A stretch of 64,000 nt of DNA from PWQG01 sp040882255 (GTDB taxonomy: Bacteria > Pseudomonadota > Gammaproteobacteria > Pseudomonadales > Pseudohongiellaceae), in assembly GCA_040882255.1 (NCBI GenBank), contig JBBEBP010000029.1, positions 62,001-126,000 of the forward strand, given 5' to 3'. Shown here in pieces: positions 7,468 through 15,644 of the stretch; within the stretch, counting starts at the first letter, position 1; each line of letters opens with the position of its first letter. The position numbers and the translations under genes were made by a program. The notes below the pieces were generated by a model, which was not told the DNA's origin, ran no database searches, and was given only the letters and a program-made list of their open reading frames with translations.

Positions 7468-9573
7468 GTGGTGGATGTGAATGACGGAAAGCGTGAGGGC
7501 AGGCACGATCAAGACGACGAGCTGATCACGCCGGTCGATTTCACACCCCCGCCGGCGGCCGGCCGGCAATGGTCCCTCAGGCCGCGTCTGTGGCATGGCC
7601 TGGTGGCCCTTTTTCTGGTCGCCGCCGTGGGTGCCGCCTGGTTCGTTCTCACCGCCCGTTCCGTTTTCATTGAAACCACGCCAGTCACGGCGGATGTCGA
7701 CATCTCCGGAGGTCTTGCCGTGCAGGTCGGTCCGCGTTATCTGATCCGTCCGGGCGACTACCGGTTGTCCCTGCGCAATGAAGGCTACCACGACCTGGAT
7801 ACACTCCTGAGTGTTTCCGGGGCCCAGGCCCAGACCCATGAGGCCGTCATGCAGCCCATGCATGGTTTCGTCACTCTGCGTGCCACGGACGAGGATGGCG
7901 AGCCTCTGGACGGAGTCCGCGCCCGGCTGGACGGGCGGGATATCGGCGAACTGCCACTCGAATCACTGGAGGTCGAGCCGGGAGAGTATCGCGTGACACT
8001 GGATGCGGAGCGCTATCTGCCTCGCCAGGAAGTGATCGAGGTGGAAGGGCGTCTGCAGGAACAACATGTCGAGTTGTCGCTGCAACCCGCCTGGGCGGAT
8101 ATCCGCTTTGCCACTGATCCATCGGGGGCCGATGTGCTGGTGGACGGTGAAGTGGTTGGTCAGACCCCGCTTACCGCTTCGCTGATGCAGGGAGAGCGCC
8201 AGGTCACCCTGAAGCGGTCGGGTTACAAGGCTGTGGAGGAAACCCTGAGAGTCGTCGCTGGCGAAGAACGTGAGCGCCCCGTCGTCTCACTTGAGGAGGC
8301 GGACGGGCTGGTGTTCATCCGCTCGGAACCGTCGGGTGCCAACGTCACCATCAACGGGGAGTTTCGTGGGCAAACCCCGCTGGAAGTCAGTCTGGAGCCC
8401 GACCAGCGCCATGAAATCTCCCTGTTCCGCGCCGGATACGCGACGGCCGACCGCGAGCTGACGGCCCGCTCCGCTGAACAGGCCGACCTGAATGTGACAC
8501 TGGATCCGCAAACGGCACCGGTACGGATTGCCGCTGAACCGCCGGATGCCGAGGTCTATGTGGACGGAGAGCGACGGGGGACGGCCGGCGATACGCTGGA
8601 GTTGTTAGCCGCCGAGCAGCAGGTCGAGATTCGCAGGGACGGCTATGTGCCTCACGTGCAGGCATTTACAGCCCGTCCTGGTCTGGATCAGGAAATCCGG
8701 GTATCGCTGCAGACCGAGGAGGAGGCGCGCATCGCATCGATTGAACCGGAGATCGAGACAGCCGCCGGACAGGTGCTCCGTCTGTTCCGTCCCGACGACT
8801 ACACTATGGGCGCATCGCGGCGCGAGCCGGGCCGGCGGGCCAATGAAGCCCTGCGGGATGTGGTGATGGAAAAGCCGTTCTATCTGGCGTTGCATCCGGT
8901 CACCAACGCCCAGTTCCAGCGGTTCCGGCCTGACCACGAGGCCGGCAGCGTGGAGGGGCAGTCACTCGATCTGCCCCGGCAGCCCGTGGTGCAGGTGAGC
9001 TGGATTGATGCGGCGCTGTACGCCAACTGGCTCAGTGAACAGGAATCCCTGCTCCCGTTCTATCGGGTGGAAGATGAAGAGGTTGTCGGGGTGAATCCGG
9101 ACGCCACGGGCTATCGCCTGCCCACCGAAGCCGAATGGGAGTGGGCGGCCCGCAGCGACGGTGAAGGAAATATCCGCCGTTACCCGTGGGGGGATACCTG
9201 GCCCCCTCCTGAAAACGCGGGGAATTTTGCTGATCAGTCCACCCGGTCCTTCCTCGGCCAGATTCTGAGTGGCTACAATGACGGGGAAATGGTGACCAGT
9301 AATGTGGGCCGCTACGAGGCGAATGCTCTGGGTCTGTATGACATGGCGGGCAACGTGTCCGAGTGGGTACATGATCATTATCGTGCCGTGAGTGGGTTGA
9401 GTACGGCTGCGGAAATTGACCCGTTGGGTCCCGGGGAAGGCAGCTACCGTACCGTGAAGGGTTCCAGCTGGATGCATGGGGCGATGACCGAATTACGGGC
9501 TTCCTTCCGTGATTTTGCCGAGGAGCCACGCAATGACCTCGGCTTCCGGCTGGCCCGGTATCTGGGAGAATGA
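7468..9573 (+). CDS. Membrane-anchored multi-PEGA protein with a non-catalytic formylglycine-generating-enzyme-like domain
   Basis: 701 residues with a GTG start. The cytoplasmic tail is about 40 residues, with a transmembrane helix at 42-62. Roughly five PEGA or PEGA-like modules follow (67-425; typical pieces are SGADVLVDGEVVGQTPL and SGANVTINGEFRGQTPL). An FGE-sulfatase (SUMF1) fold domain fills about 430-700 (YRLPTEAEWEWAAR, YPWGDTWPPPENAGNFAD, GLYDMAGNVSEWV, LGFRLAR). The redox cysteines of true formylglycine enzymes should lie near the final RTVKGSSW..GAMTELRASFR block, but no Cys is there, so this is probably a binding or structural version. The stop overlaps the next start (ATGA). Confidence 0.88.
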   Translation: MVDVNDGKREGRHDQDDELITPVDFTPPPAAGRQWSLRPRLWHGLVALFLVAAVGAAWFVLTARSVFIETTPVTADVDISGGLAVQVGPRYLIRPGDYRLSLRNEGYHDLDTLLSVSGAQAQTHEAVMQPMHGFVTLRATDEDGEPLDGVRARLDGRDIGELPLESLEVEPGEYRVTLDAERYLPRQEVIEVEGRLQEQHVELSLQPAWADIRFATDPSGADVLVDGEVVGQTPLTASLMQGERQVTLKRSGYKAVEETLRVVAGEERERPVVSLEEADGLVFIRSEPSGANVTINGEFRGQTPLEVSLEPDQRHEISLFRAGYATADRELTARSAEQADLNVTLDPQTAPVRIAAEPPDAEVYVDGERRGTAGDTLELLAAEQQVEIRRDGYVPHVQAFTARPGLDQEIRVSLQTEEEARIASIEPEIETAAGQVLRLFRPDDYTMGASRREPGRRANEALRDVVMEKPFYLALHPVTNAQFQRFRPDHEAGSVEGQSLDLPRQPVVQVSWIDAALYANWLSEQESLLPFYRVEDEEVVGVNPDATGYRLPTEAEWEWAARSDGEGNIRRYPWGDTWPPPENAGNFADQSTRSFLGQILSGYNDGEMVTSNVGRYEANALGLYDMAGNVSEWVHDHYRAVSGLSTAAEIDPLGPGEGSYRTVKGSSWMHGAMTELRASFRDFAEEPRNDLGFRLARYLGE

Positions 9574-9887
9574 CAACGATGCGGAATCTCGTCTCTGGCA
9601 TTGTCGGCAAATCCTGTCCGCTGCTCCTTTTATGGCTGTGCCTGGCGGGTCCGGTCACCGCTCAGCCCGATGAGGAAGAGACCGATGTGGAAGGTGAGGT
9701 TTCTCCGGTTACTGACCAGCCCGGGGGAATACAGGCGGCCAATGAGAGCATCGCGGAAAATGGCGGAGATGAAGACGGCGAAGCAGAGGGTGAAGAAGAG
9801 GATGAAGAAGACAGTGGCGCCGGCCGTTTCATTCCTTCCGAGCAGATTTCCCAGGATCTCGGCGTTTCGTTCCCCGCCGATATCTGA
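9570..9887 (+). CDS. Small secreted acidic protein
   Basis: 105 residues. A signal peptide covers about residues 1-31 (hydrophobic LLLLWLCLAGPV, likely cleavage after TAQ or nearby). The mature part is extremely acidic (runs of Glu/Asp such as EGEEEDEEDSGAG) and ends in RFIPSEQISQDLGVSFPADI. The start overlaps the previous stop by four bases, which supports a real, co-translated gene. No homologue is recognised. The C-terminal FIPSEQIS..LGVSFP motif may be a docking segment for a partner in this run (inference). Confidence 0.7.
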   Translation: MTTMRNLVSGIVGKSCPLLLLWLCLAGPVTAQPDEEETDVEGEVSPVTDQPGGIQAANESIAENGGDEDGEAEGEEEDEEDSGAGRFIPSEQISQDLGVSFPADI

Positions 9888-9941
9888 CGAACGCAGAGGC
9901 GCGGCATACTTTTTCAGAGGCTCCCGAACAAGGATCACGGC

Positions 9942-10754
9942 ATGAAGCAGAAGTATCTATCCGAAGTCATCTACCAGCTCTTTGCACTGATCATTGCCAT
10001 CATCGTGGTGCATGCCGTCTATGTCGCGGTGATCCGGCCTACCGCAGAAACCATTCAGGAACAGCAGACCATGATGCAGGAGCAGGACGAATCCTATGTC
10101 CCTGACCGCTCCGTGTACATCGTGCTGCGGGATATGGAGCAGGAGATCTGCATCATCCTGTTCTTCTGGGCACTGTCTATCATGGGAATGAAGGTCGTGC
10201 GAACCATGCGGGAGCGAAAACTGCTGGATCGTACTCTGATGCAGGTGAGTCCCGGCACCAGTATTCTGCCCGAGGATGCGCGCAGCTACGCACGCCCGCT
10301 GCAGGCATTGCCGGAACAGGAACAACACTATCTGCTGCCGCGCGTTCTGCTCACGGCCCTGCACCGCTTCGGCAGCACGCACAGCATCCAGGCGACATCC
10401 GGCACCGTCAAGGATCTGTGTGAAAGCGAGGCGGAGCGCCTGGAGAGCGAGCTTGCCATCGTGCGCTATATTGTCTGGGCGGTACCGTCCATCGGCTTCC
10501 TCGGCACGGTGAGGGGTATCGGTACCGCGCTTGGTCAGGCGCACCAGGCGGTCAGCGGCGACATCGTGGGCGTGACCGTGAGTCTGGGCGTAGCGTTCAA
10601 TTCCACGTTTGTGGCACTGCTGACCAGCATCCTGCTGATGTTCCTGCTGCATCAACTTTCGCTGATGCAGGATCGACTGGTACTCGATACACAGCATTAC
10701 GCGGACGAGAATCTGGTGCGTTACCTGCAACCGGATCAGGACGGTGAGGCATGA
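9942..10754 (+). CDS. MotA/TolQ/ExbB-family proton-channel subunit
   Basis: 270 residues. Hydrophobic helices lie at about 10-31, 66-86, 176-196 and 205-238. The family hallmark is the third-helix motif PSIGFLGTVRGIGTAL followed by the Thr/Ser-rich fourth helix (VGVTVSLGVAFNSTFVALL), as in ExbB and TolQ. Family members form pentamers around a dimer of single-helix ExbD/TolR/MotB proteins and convert ion-motive force into movement. No ordinary exbD or motB is adjacent; the two VWA proteins downstream carry ExbD-like helices instead. An AAGGA ribosome site precedes the ATG, and the stop overlaps the next start (ATGA). Confidence 0.9.
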   Translation: MKQKYLSEVIYQLFALIIAIIVVHAVYVAVIRPTAETIQEQQTMMQEQDESYVPDRSVYIVLRDMEQEICIILFFWALSIMGMKVVRTMRERKLLDRTLMQVSPGTSILPEDARSYARPLQALPEQEQHYLLPRVLLTALHRFGSTHSIQATSGTVKDLCESEAERLESELAIVRYIVWAVPSIGFLGTVRGIGTALGQAHQAVSGDIVGVTVSLGVAFNSTFVALLTSILLMFLLHQLSLMQDRLVLDTQHYADENLVRYLQPDQDGEA

Positions 10755-12100
10755 GTCTGCACGTCCTCTCGCTCAATGATCATACCCTGATGGTCGGGAA
10801 CGAAAACGGCATTCTGGCCCGCAGTCAGGGCAGTGTCGTGGAGAGTGGCGGGGATGTGCAGTTCGGAGACGAGGCCACGGCGCGCAGCCGCCTCTACCCG
10901 GTAACGTTCAACAACCGGTTCTGGCATGAACTGGGCATGGAGCCGTTAAGCCGTTCCATCGGGCAATTCCGGCATCACGCCGACATGGCACATGCTCATC
11001 TGTTACATCTGGCACAACAGGCCGGCCTGGATACCTCCGATCCGGTGGAAACCCTGGTGTTGGTTCCGGGTACGTTCGACCGCACACAGCTGGGGACTTT
11101 GCTGGGCATCATGCAGCACAGTCCATTCCGTCCGGTGGCGCTGGTGGATGCTGGCGTCATGGCCGGCGCCGTAGCGCTGGAGGCGGCCAGTGGCGCCCAT
11201 GTGGATATGCATCTGCACCAGATGGTGGTCACCGGGCTGCTGCAGGAAGAGGACAGGATTCAGCAGCAGAGCGCGGTTGCGGTACCCGGGCTGGGCTGGC
11301 ATCAACTGGAAGCGTCACTGGCCGCACTGGTGACCGATGCCTTCATCCGCCAGGCACGGTTCAACCCGCAGCATGATGCCCGCTGGGAGCAGCATCTGCA
11401 TGACAGTCTCCCGCAGTGGCTGCAGCAGGCGCCCGGTGAGGATGACAATCTGGTCATGGTGCTGGAGGAAGAGGGCGTGCGCCACCAGGCACGGCTGACC
11501 CGTTCGGCACTGGAGCATCGCCTGCAGTCACTGTACCGCCGCCTGTTCGAATCCACCACGCTCGAACCGGGGGCGGCGCTGGTGCTGGCCGAACGCTGTG
11601 CGACGTTGCCGGGGCTTCGCCAATCACTGCGGGAGGGACTGGCGGGCAGCGAGTCATCAGGGGCCGTCCAGGACGAGCAATTGCTGGAGACGGGGCTGTC
11701 TCTGTCCGGTCAGCTGCGCCAGCGTGATGGCAGTGCATTGAAATTCATCCGTTCCGTTACATTGCCGCGCCGCCAGCGGACCGCGCCGCAACGCGAGGCC
11801 GGGCCGCGAGCCACTCACGTACTGTCCGGCAACGAAGCCTGGCCGCTGGCTGCCTGGCCGTTTCTCTGCCGCGCAGAAGATGGTGCGATCGTTCCCGCCC
11901 GGCAGACGCCGGGGGACGAAAGCCTGTTGGGCGAAATCCGCCTTCAAGGCGGTCATTTCAACCTCTACGCAGGTTCCGCTGCCCTGCTGCTGAACGGCGA
12001 GCCCTGCGAGGACGGCCGGTCATTGCACAGCGGCGACCGCCTGCACATGAACACTGAGGGGAGGCCGGCCCTGCAACTGATCCGGGTGCATGATGGGTAA
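10751..12100 (+). CDS. Hsp70/actin-like ATPase-fold protein with a possible FHA-like tail
   Basis: 449 residues with no signal peptide. The N-terminus (LSLNDHTLMVGNENGIL) resembles the first phosphate loop of the sugar-kinase/Hsp70/actin fold. Residues 100-160 (LVLVPGTFDRTQLGTLLGIM ... FRPVALVDAGVMAGA) match the second half, where DnaK-type proteins have VPA.F and the aVAAALAYG segment. The C-terminal 60 residues (GEIRLQGGHFNLYAGSAALLLNGEP ... LHSGDRLHM) look like an FHA-type beta sandwich, but I am less sure of this. It is translationally coupled to the channel subunit before it and overlaps the VWA gene after it. A cytoplasmic assembly or regulatory ATPase of the machine is an inference. 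Confidence 0.7.
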   Translation: MSLHVLSLNDHTLMVGNENGILARSQGSVVESGGDVQFGDEATARSRLYPVTFNNRFWHELGMEPLSRSIGQFRHHADMAHAHLLHLAQQAGLDTSDPVETLVLVPGTFDRTQLGTLLGIMQHSPFRPVALVDAGVMAGAVALEAASGAHVDMHLHQMVVTGLLQEEDRIQQQSAVAVPGLGWHQLEASLAALVTDAFIRQARFNPQHDARWEQHLHDSLPQWLQQAPGEDDNLVMVLEEEGVRHQARLTRSALEHRLQSLYRRLFESTTLEPGAALVLAERCATLPGLRQSLREGLAGSESSGAVQDEQLLETGLSLSGQLRQRDGSALKFIRSVTLPRRQRTAPQREAGPRATHVLSGNEAWPLAAWPFLCRAEDGAIVPARQTPGDESLLGEIRLQGGHFNLYAGSAALLLNGEPCEDGRSLHSGDRLHMNTEGRPALQLIRVHDG

Positions 12101-13196
12101 TGCGAGGAAAAGACGTGCTGCGTTCAACCCGCTCAGTCTGGCTTTCCTGGACGTGATGTCCTGTGGCTTCGGGGCGGTGGTGCTGTTGTTCCTGATTCTG
12201 GACCACACCGCGCAGGAAGAGCAGGGGGAAGTGGATCCGGCCGTGCAGGCCGAGGCCGCCCTGCTCGAGGAAGAAGTCGAGGACGGGGAGGAAAACCTGG
12301 TCCGGCTGCGCAATACCCTGAATGAGGTGAGCCTGGAAGTGGTGGAGGCGCAGGGCCGTGCCACGCGCATTCAGCAGGAGATCGAGGATTTCCGCCAGCA
12401 ACTGGCGGCGCTGGAAGGAGACACCCTGACCAGCGAGGAGAGGATTGAGCAACTGCGCGCCGAAGTGGAGACTCTCGAGGAGGAGCTGCAGAGAATGCAG
12501 GCGGCCGCTCCGGAGGATACCGGGGGCGCCGCCCGCGAGTTTCTGGGTGAGGGCGACCGGCAATATCTGAGCGGCATGTATATGGGAGGCAACCGGATCC
12601 TGATCCTGCTGGATGTCTCGGCGAGCATGCTGGATGAAACCCTGGTCAACGTTATCCGCACCAGAAACCTGCCTGCGGAGCAGCAGCGCAATGCCCGGAA
12701 ATGGCAACGAGCAGTCCGCGTCGTCGAGTGGGTGGTCAGCCAGCTGCCACTGGACAGCCAGTACCAGGTCTACGGTTTCAATGATGACATTACGCCGATA
12801 CTGGATGGCACGGCCGGCGAATGGCTGGAGGTCGACAACCGGGATCTGCAGGAACGGCTCAGCCAGTCGCTGTCCATGTTGACGCCGCGCAGTGGCAGCA
12901 ACCTGCAGCGCGCGTTCGAGGCGGCCACTGCCCTGGCGCCGAGGCCCGACAACATCTACCTGATCACCGACAGCCTGCCGACCCTTTCCAACCGCAGCAA
13001 TAGCATGGAAGGCAATGTGACACCGCGCCAACGCATGGAGCGTTACTGGGACGCGGTGGACGGGCTGGCGGAGAATATACCGGTGAACACCATCCTGTTG
13101 CCGATGGAGGGTGATCCCGGTGCGGCCGCAGCCTTCTGGCAACTTGCCTACCTGACCCGGGGTTCCTTTGTCACACCATCGACGGACTGGCCGTAA
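12090..13196 (+). CDS. Membrane-anchored VWA-domain protein with an ExbD-like helix (first of a pair)
   Basis: 368 residues. A short basic tail is followed by one transmembrane helix (15-37) with a buried Asp and Cys (LAFLDVMSCGFGAVVLLFLI; Asp21), placed like the essential Asp of ExbD, TolR and MotB. Residues 45-145 are a long charged coiled coil. A von Willebrand A domain follows, with a complete MIDAS metal site: DVSAS at 175-179, the Thr of LTPRSGSNL, and Asp of ITDS. The domain would lie in the periplasm. The start overlaps the previous gene by 11 bases; the stop shares a base with the next ATG. Pairing with the ExbB-like protein is an inference from helix type and gene order. Confidence 0.85.
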   Translation: MMGNARKRRAAFNPLSLAFLDVMSCGFGAVVLLFLILDHTAQEEQGEVDPAVQAEAALLEEEVEDGEENLVRLRNTLNEVSLEVVEAQGRATRIQQEIEDFRQQLAALEGDTLTSEERIEQLRAEVETLEEELQRMQAAAPEDTGGAAREFLGEGDRQYLSGMYMGGNRILILLDVSASMLDETLVNVIRTRNLPAEQQRNARKWQRAVRVVEWVVSQLPLDSQYQVYGFNDDITPILDGTAGEWLEVDNRDLQERLSQSLSMLTPRSGSNLQRAFEAATALAPRPDNIYLITDSLPTLSNRSNSMEGNVTPRQRMERYWDAVDGLAENIPVNTILLPMEGDPGAAAAFWQLAYLTRGSFVTPSTDWP

Positions 13197-14194
13197 TGCG
13201 AAGAAAACGCGAACCGGAAAATTCCAACATCGCCTTCCTGGATGTCATCTCCTGTGGCTTCGGAGCGATCATCCTGTTGCTGATGATCACCGAGAACTCC
13301 GCGCCGGTCACCATCGAGCCGGGTGAGGTCGAGCTGGAGCGCCCGGTCGAGGAGCTGCAGGAGGAACTGTTCGAGGTCCGTGGTCAGACCCGAATCGTCA
13401 ACGAGGATCTCAATGCCCGGCGTGAGCAGCTGTCCTTCTACCGCGAGCGCATTGCCAACCTCAGCCGGGATCTGTCCGAGGTCCGCGGGCGTTATGAAGC
13501 CTCCGTGGAGGTGGCCGAAGAGGAAGTGGAGGAGGCCGAGCAACTCGCCATGGCCCGACAGTCCCTGAGCGAGGAAATGCAGCGTCTGCTGGGGCAGGAC
13601 TTCGAGAGCGACGACAACATGATCGGCGGTATTCCGGTAGACAGCGAATACGTCATCTTCATCATCGACACTTCGGGCAGCATGTTCTACAACGCCTGGC
13701 CGCGTGTGCTGGAAATGATCGAGGAAGTGCTCGATGTCTATCCGGAAGTGCAGGGTATCCAGATCATGAACGACATGGGCGGTTACATGTTCCCGACCTT
13801 CCGCAATCAGTGGATACCCGACACGCCAGCGCGCCGCACCGCCATACTCAATACGCTGCGCACATGGGCACCCTTCAGCAACAGCAGTCCGGTGGAAGGC
13901 ATCACCCGCGCCATCAGCTCCTTTGTGCAGGATGAACGCCGCATCAGCATCTACGTGTTTGGCGATGACTTCCTGCCCGGTGGTTCGATCACGCAGGTGG
14001 TGCAGACCGTTGACCGACTCAATCTCCGGGACGAGAATGGCAACCGTCTGGTACGTATCCATGGCATCGGCTTTCCGGTATTGTTTGACGTGGACCCGCG
14101 GTTCCAGCAGAGTCTGTATAACTTTGCCACATTGATGCGCGAGCTCACGCAGCGTAACGGTGGCAGTTTTGTCGGGCTGAGTGAGTATCAGTGA
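13196..14194 (+). CDS. Membrane-anchored VWA-domain protein with an ExbD-like helix (second of a pair)
   Basis: 332 residues, with the same plan as the preceding gene. The helix at 11-31 carries FLDVISCGFGA (Asp16, Cys20). A coiled coil of about 85 residues follows, then a VWA domain with MIDAS residues DTSGS (158-162). The VWA half is only distantly similar to that of its partner, while the membrane segment is nearly identical, so the pair arose by old duplication or convergent use of the same helix. The ATG overlaps the previous TAA by one base. In ExbB/ExbD machines the single-helix subunits form a dimer inside the channel pentamer; here a heterodimer of two VWA proteins is plausible. Confidence 0.85.
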   Translation: MRRKREPENSNIAFLDVISCGFGAIILLLMITENSAPVTIEPGEVELERPVEELQEELFEVRGQTRIVNEDLNARREQLSFYRERIANLSRDLSEVRGRYEASVEVAEEEVEEAEQLAMARQSLSEEMQRLLGQDFESDDNMIGGIPVDSEYVIFIIDTSGSMFYNAWPRVLEMIEEVLDVYPEVQGIQIMNDMGGYMFPTFRNQWIPDTPARRTAILNTLRTWAPFSNSSPVEGITRAISSFVQDERRISIYVFGDDFLPGGSITQVVQTVDRLNLRDENGNRLVRIHGIGFPVLFDVDPRFQQSLYNFATLMRELTQRNGGSFVGLSEYQ

Positions 14195-14219
14195 CGGGCA
14201 GCAGTGCAGAGGTGCAGTG

Positions 14220-14864
14220 ATGGCAGTTCAGGCAGCGGTGAAGAGATGGGTGGCCCGTCATCCCGGCAGACGCGCGGGACTGGTTCGGCTGTTGGTCGTG
14301 GCTGGCCTGCTGACCGGCTGTGGCGCCAATACGGTCACTGTGGAGGGCAGCTATCCCACCCCGAACATTCCCTCCATCCCTCTCACACTCGGGGTCTACT
14401 ATGGCGAGGATCTGACCGGTTTTCGCTATATTGAATACAATGATCGCGGTAACGAGGAATACATTGTCGAGAGCGGACCGTCGCATGTCACTCTCTTCAA
14501 CACCTTGCTGCCATCGATGTTCGAGGAAGTGGTAATGCTGAATTCGCCCACCGAGGATGCTGGCGTGGATGCCGTGTTCATTCCGAGCATTGACGAGTTC
14601 CAGCTGGCCCTGCCGCAGAAAACCCGTCTGGATGTGTACGAGGTGTGGGTGCGCTACAACATGCGGTTCGCGGAACCGGGTGGGGAGACGATTGCCGACT
14701 GGGTGATGACGGCCTATGGCAAGGTCGAGCAGGAATCGCTACGCACGGCCGACAGCAGTATCGGTGGTGCCACGGTCGCCGCGCTGCGTGATCTGGGCTC
14801 CAACTTCGCGCTGGGTTTCACCAGTGTGCCCGGAGTCAACGACTGGCTGCAGAGCAACCCGTGA
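14220..14864 (+). CDS. Lipoprotein of unknown function
   Basis: 214 residues from the ATG at 14220. A GTG at 14181, inside the previous gene, is an alternative. The signal has a twin-Arg-like basic start and the lipobox LLTGC. The mature part starts with an extended segment (PTPNIPSIPLTLGVYYGEDLTGF) and contains mixed alpha/beta sequence ending in LGSNFALGFTSVPGVNDWLQ. No family is recognised. It follows the VWA pair by 25 bases and is probably the outer-membrane-facing partner of the same run. Confidence 0.78.
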   Translation: MAVQAAVKRWVARHPGRRAGLVRLLVVAGLLTGCGANTVTVEGSYPTPNIPSIPLTLGVYYGEDLTGFRYIEYNDRGNEEYIVESGPSHVTLFNTLLPSMFEEVVMLNSPTEDAGVDAVFIPSIDEFQLALPQKTRLDVYEVWVRYNMRFAEPGGETIADWVMTAYGKVEQESLRTADSSIGGATVAALRDLGSNFALGFTSVPGVNDWLQSNP

Positions 14865-14953
14865 TGACTTTGTCGCCATGCCCGAATAAAAACCGGGAGA
14901 ATCGTGTCTAATAGGAAGTACACCAATAATCAGTGCCAAGCGGGTAGACAACC

Positions 14954-15634
14954 ATGATGACTGAACGTATCCCTGTCAGAGCCGGTCTGCTTTCACTGGC
15001 ATCCGTTCTGCTGGCTGCGCTGGTTTCCGCCTGTACGAGCACCACCATCGATGAGTTCCGACAGGGCGAGACAGGAATCGACGCGAGCGAGTCCATCGTC
15101 ATCCTGGGACGCCGCCAGGGCAGCAATTATGACACTCGCGAGGAATTCGTCGAGTGCGTGGGTGACCACATGGGCAATGGCAGGGATGGCCTGCGGGTGA
15201 TTCCGGAGCAGGAGTTTGTCGATGCCCTGTTTCCCTGGTTCGAGCCCCGCACCGCGCCCATGCGCAGCAGCGACCTGGAGCAACTGATGGCGCAGCCCAT
15301 GGTGACCGACAAGATCAACGCCTACGGCATCCGCTACATCATCTGGCTGGATGGCCAGACCGAGACTGTCAGCCAGATGGGTTCGCTGTCCTGTACCGTG
15401 GGGCCCTACGGTGGCGGCTGTTTCGGCTTCGGTTCCTGGGAAGACGACTCCAGCTTCGAGGCCCGCGTCTGGGATGTTTCCTCCTACGAGGCGGTGGGCA
15501 CCATCAGTGCGGATGCCAATGGCCAGTCCTATCTGCCGGCCGTGGTCGTGCCCATTCCCCTGCTGGCCAGAGTGGAGGCCAATGCCTGCAACAGTCTGGC
15601 CACGCAACTGAAGCAGTTTGTCGTGGGAGGCTGA
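14954..15634 (+). CDS. Lipoprotein of unknown function
   Basis: 226 residues. The signal peptide ends in the lipobox LVSAC (Cys27). The mature domain begins with the segment ESIVILGRRQGSNYDTREEFVECVG and includes a Cys/Gly-rich loop (LSCTVGPYGGGCFGFGSWEDD), probably a disulphide, and a C-terminal helix (NSLATQLKQFV). An 89-bp gap separates it from the previous gene, so a local promoter is possible, although I do not see a convincing one. It is followed at once by the M48 protease gene. Function unknown. Confidence 0.78.
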   Translation: MMTERIPVRAGLLSLASVLLAALVSACTSTTIDEFRQGETGIDASESIVILGRRQGSNYDTREEFVECVGDHMGNGRDGLRVIPEQEFVDALFPWFEPRTAPMRSSDLEQLMAQPMVTDKINAYGIRYIIWLDGQTETVSQMGSLSCTVGPYGGGCFGFGSWEDDSSFEARVWDVSSYEAVGTISADANGQSYLPAVVVPIPLLARVEANACNSLATQLKQFVVGG

Positions 15635-15644
15635 CCGGAAGCCC

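Noticed and set aside
7468..9573. Functional sulfatase-activating formylglycine enzyme
   Set aside because: No Cys in the catalytic end segment and no sulfatase gene nearby.
2028..14194. Zorya or flagellar-motor interpretation of the MotA/ExbB-like gene
   Set aside because: No ZorC/ZorD-type protein, no OmpA-type peptidoglycan-binding partner and no flagellar genes; the partner proteins here are VWA-type.
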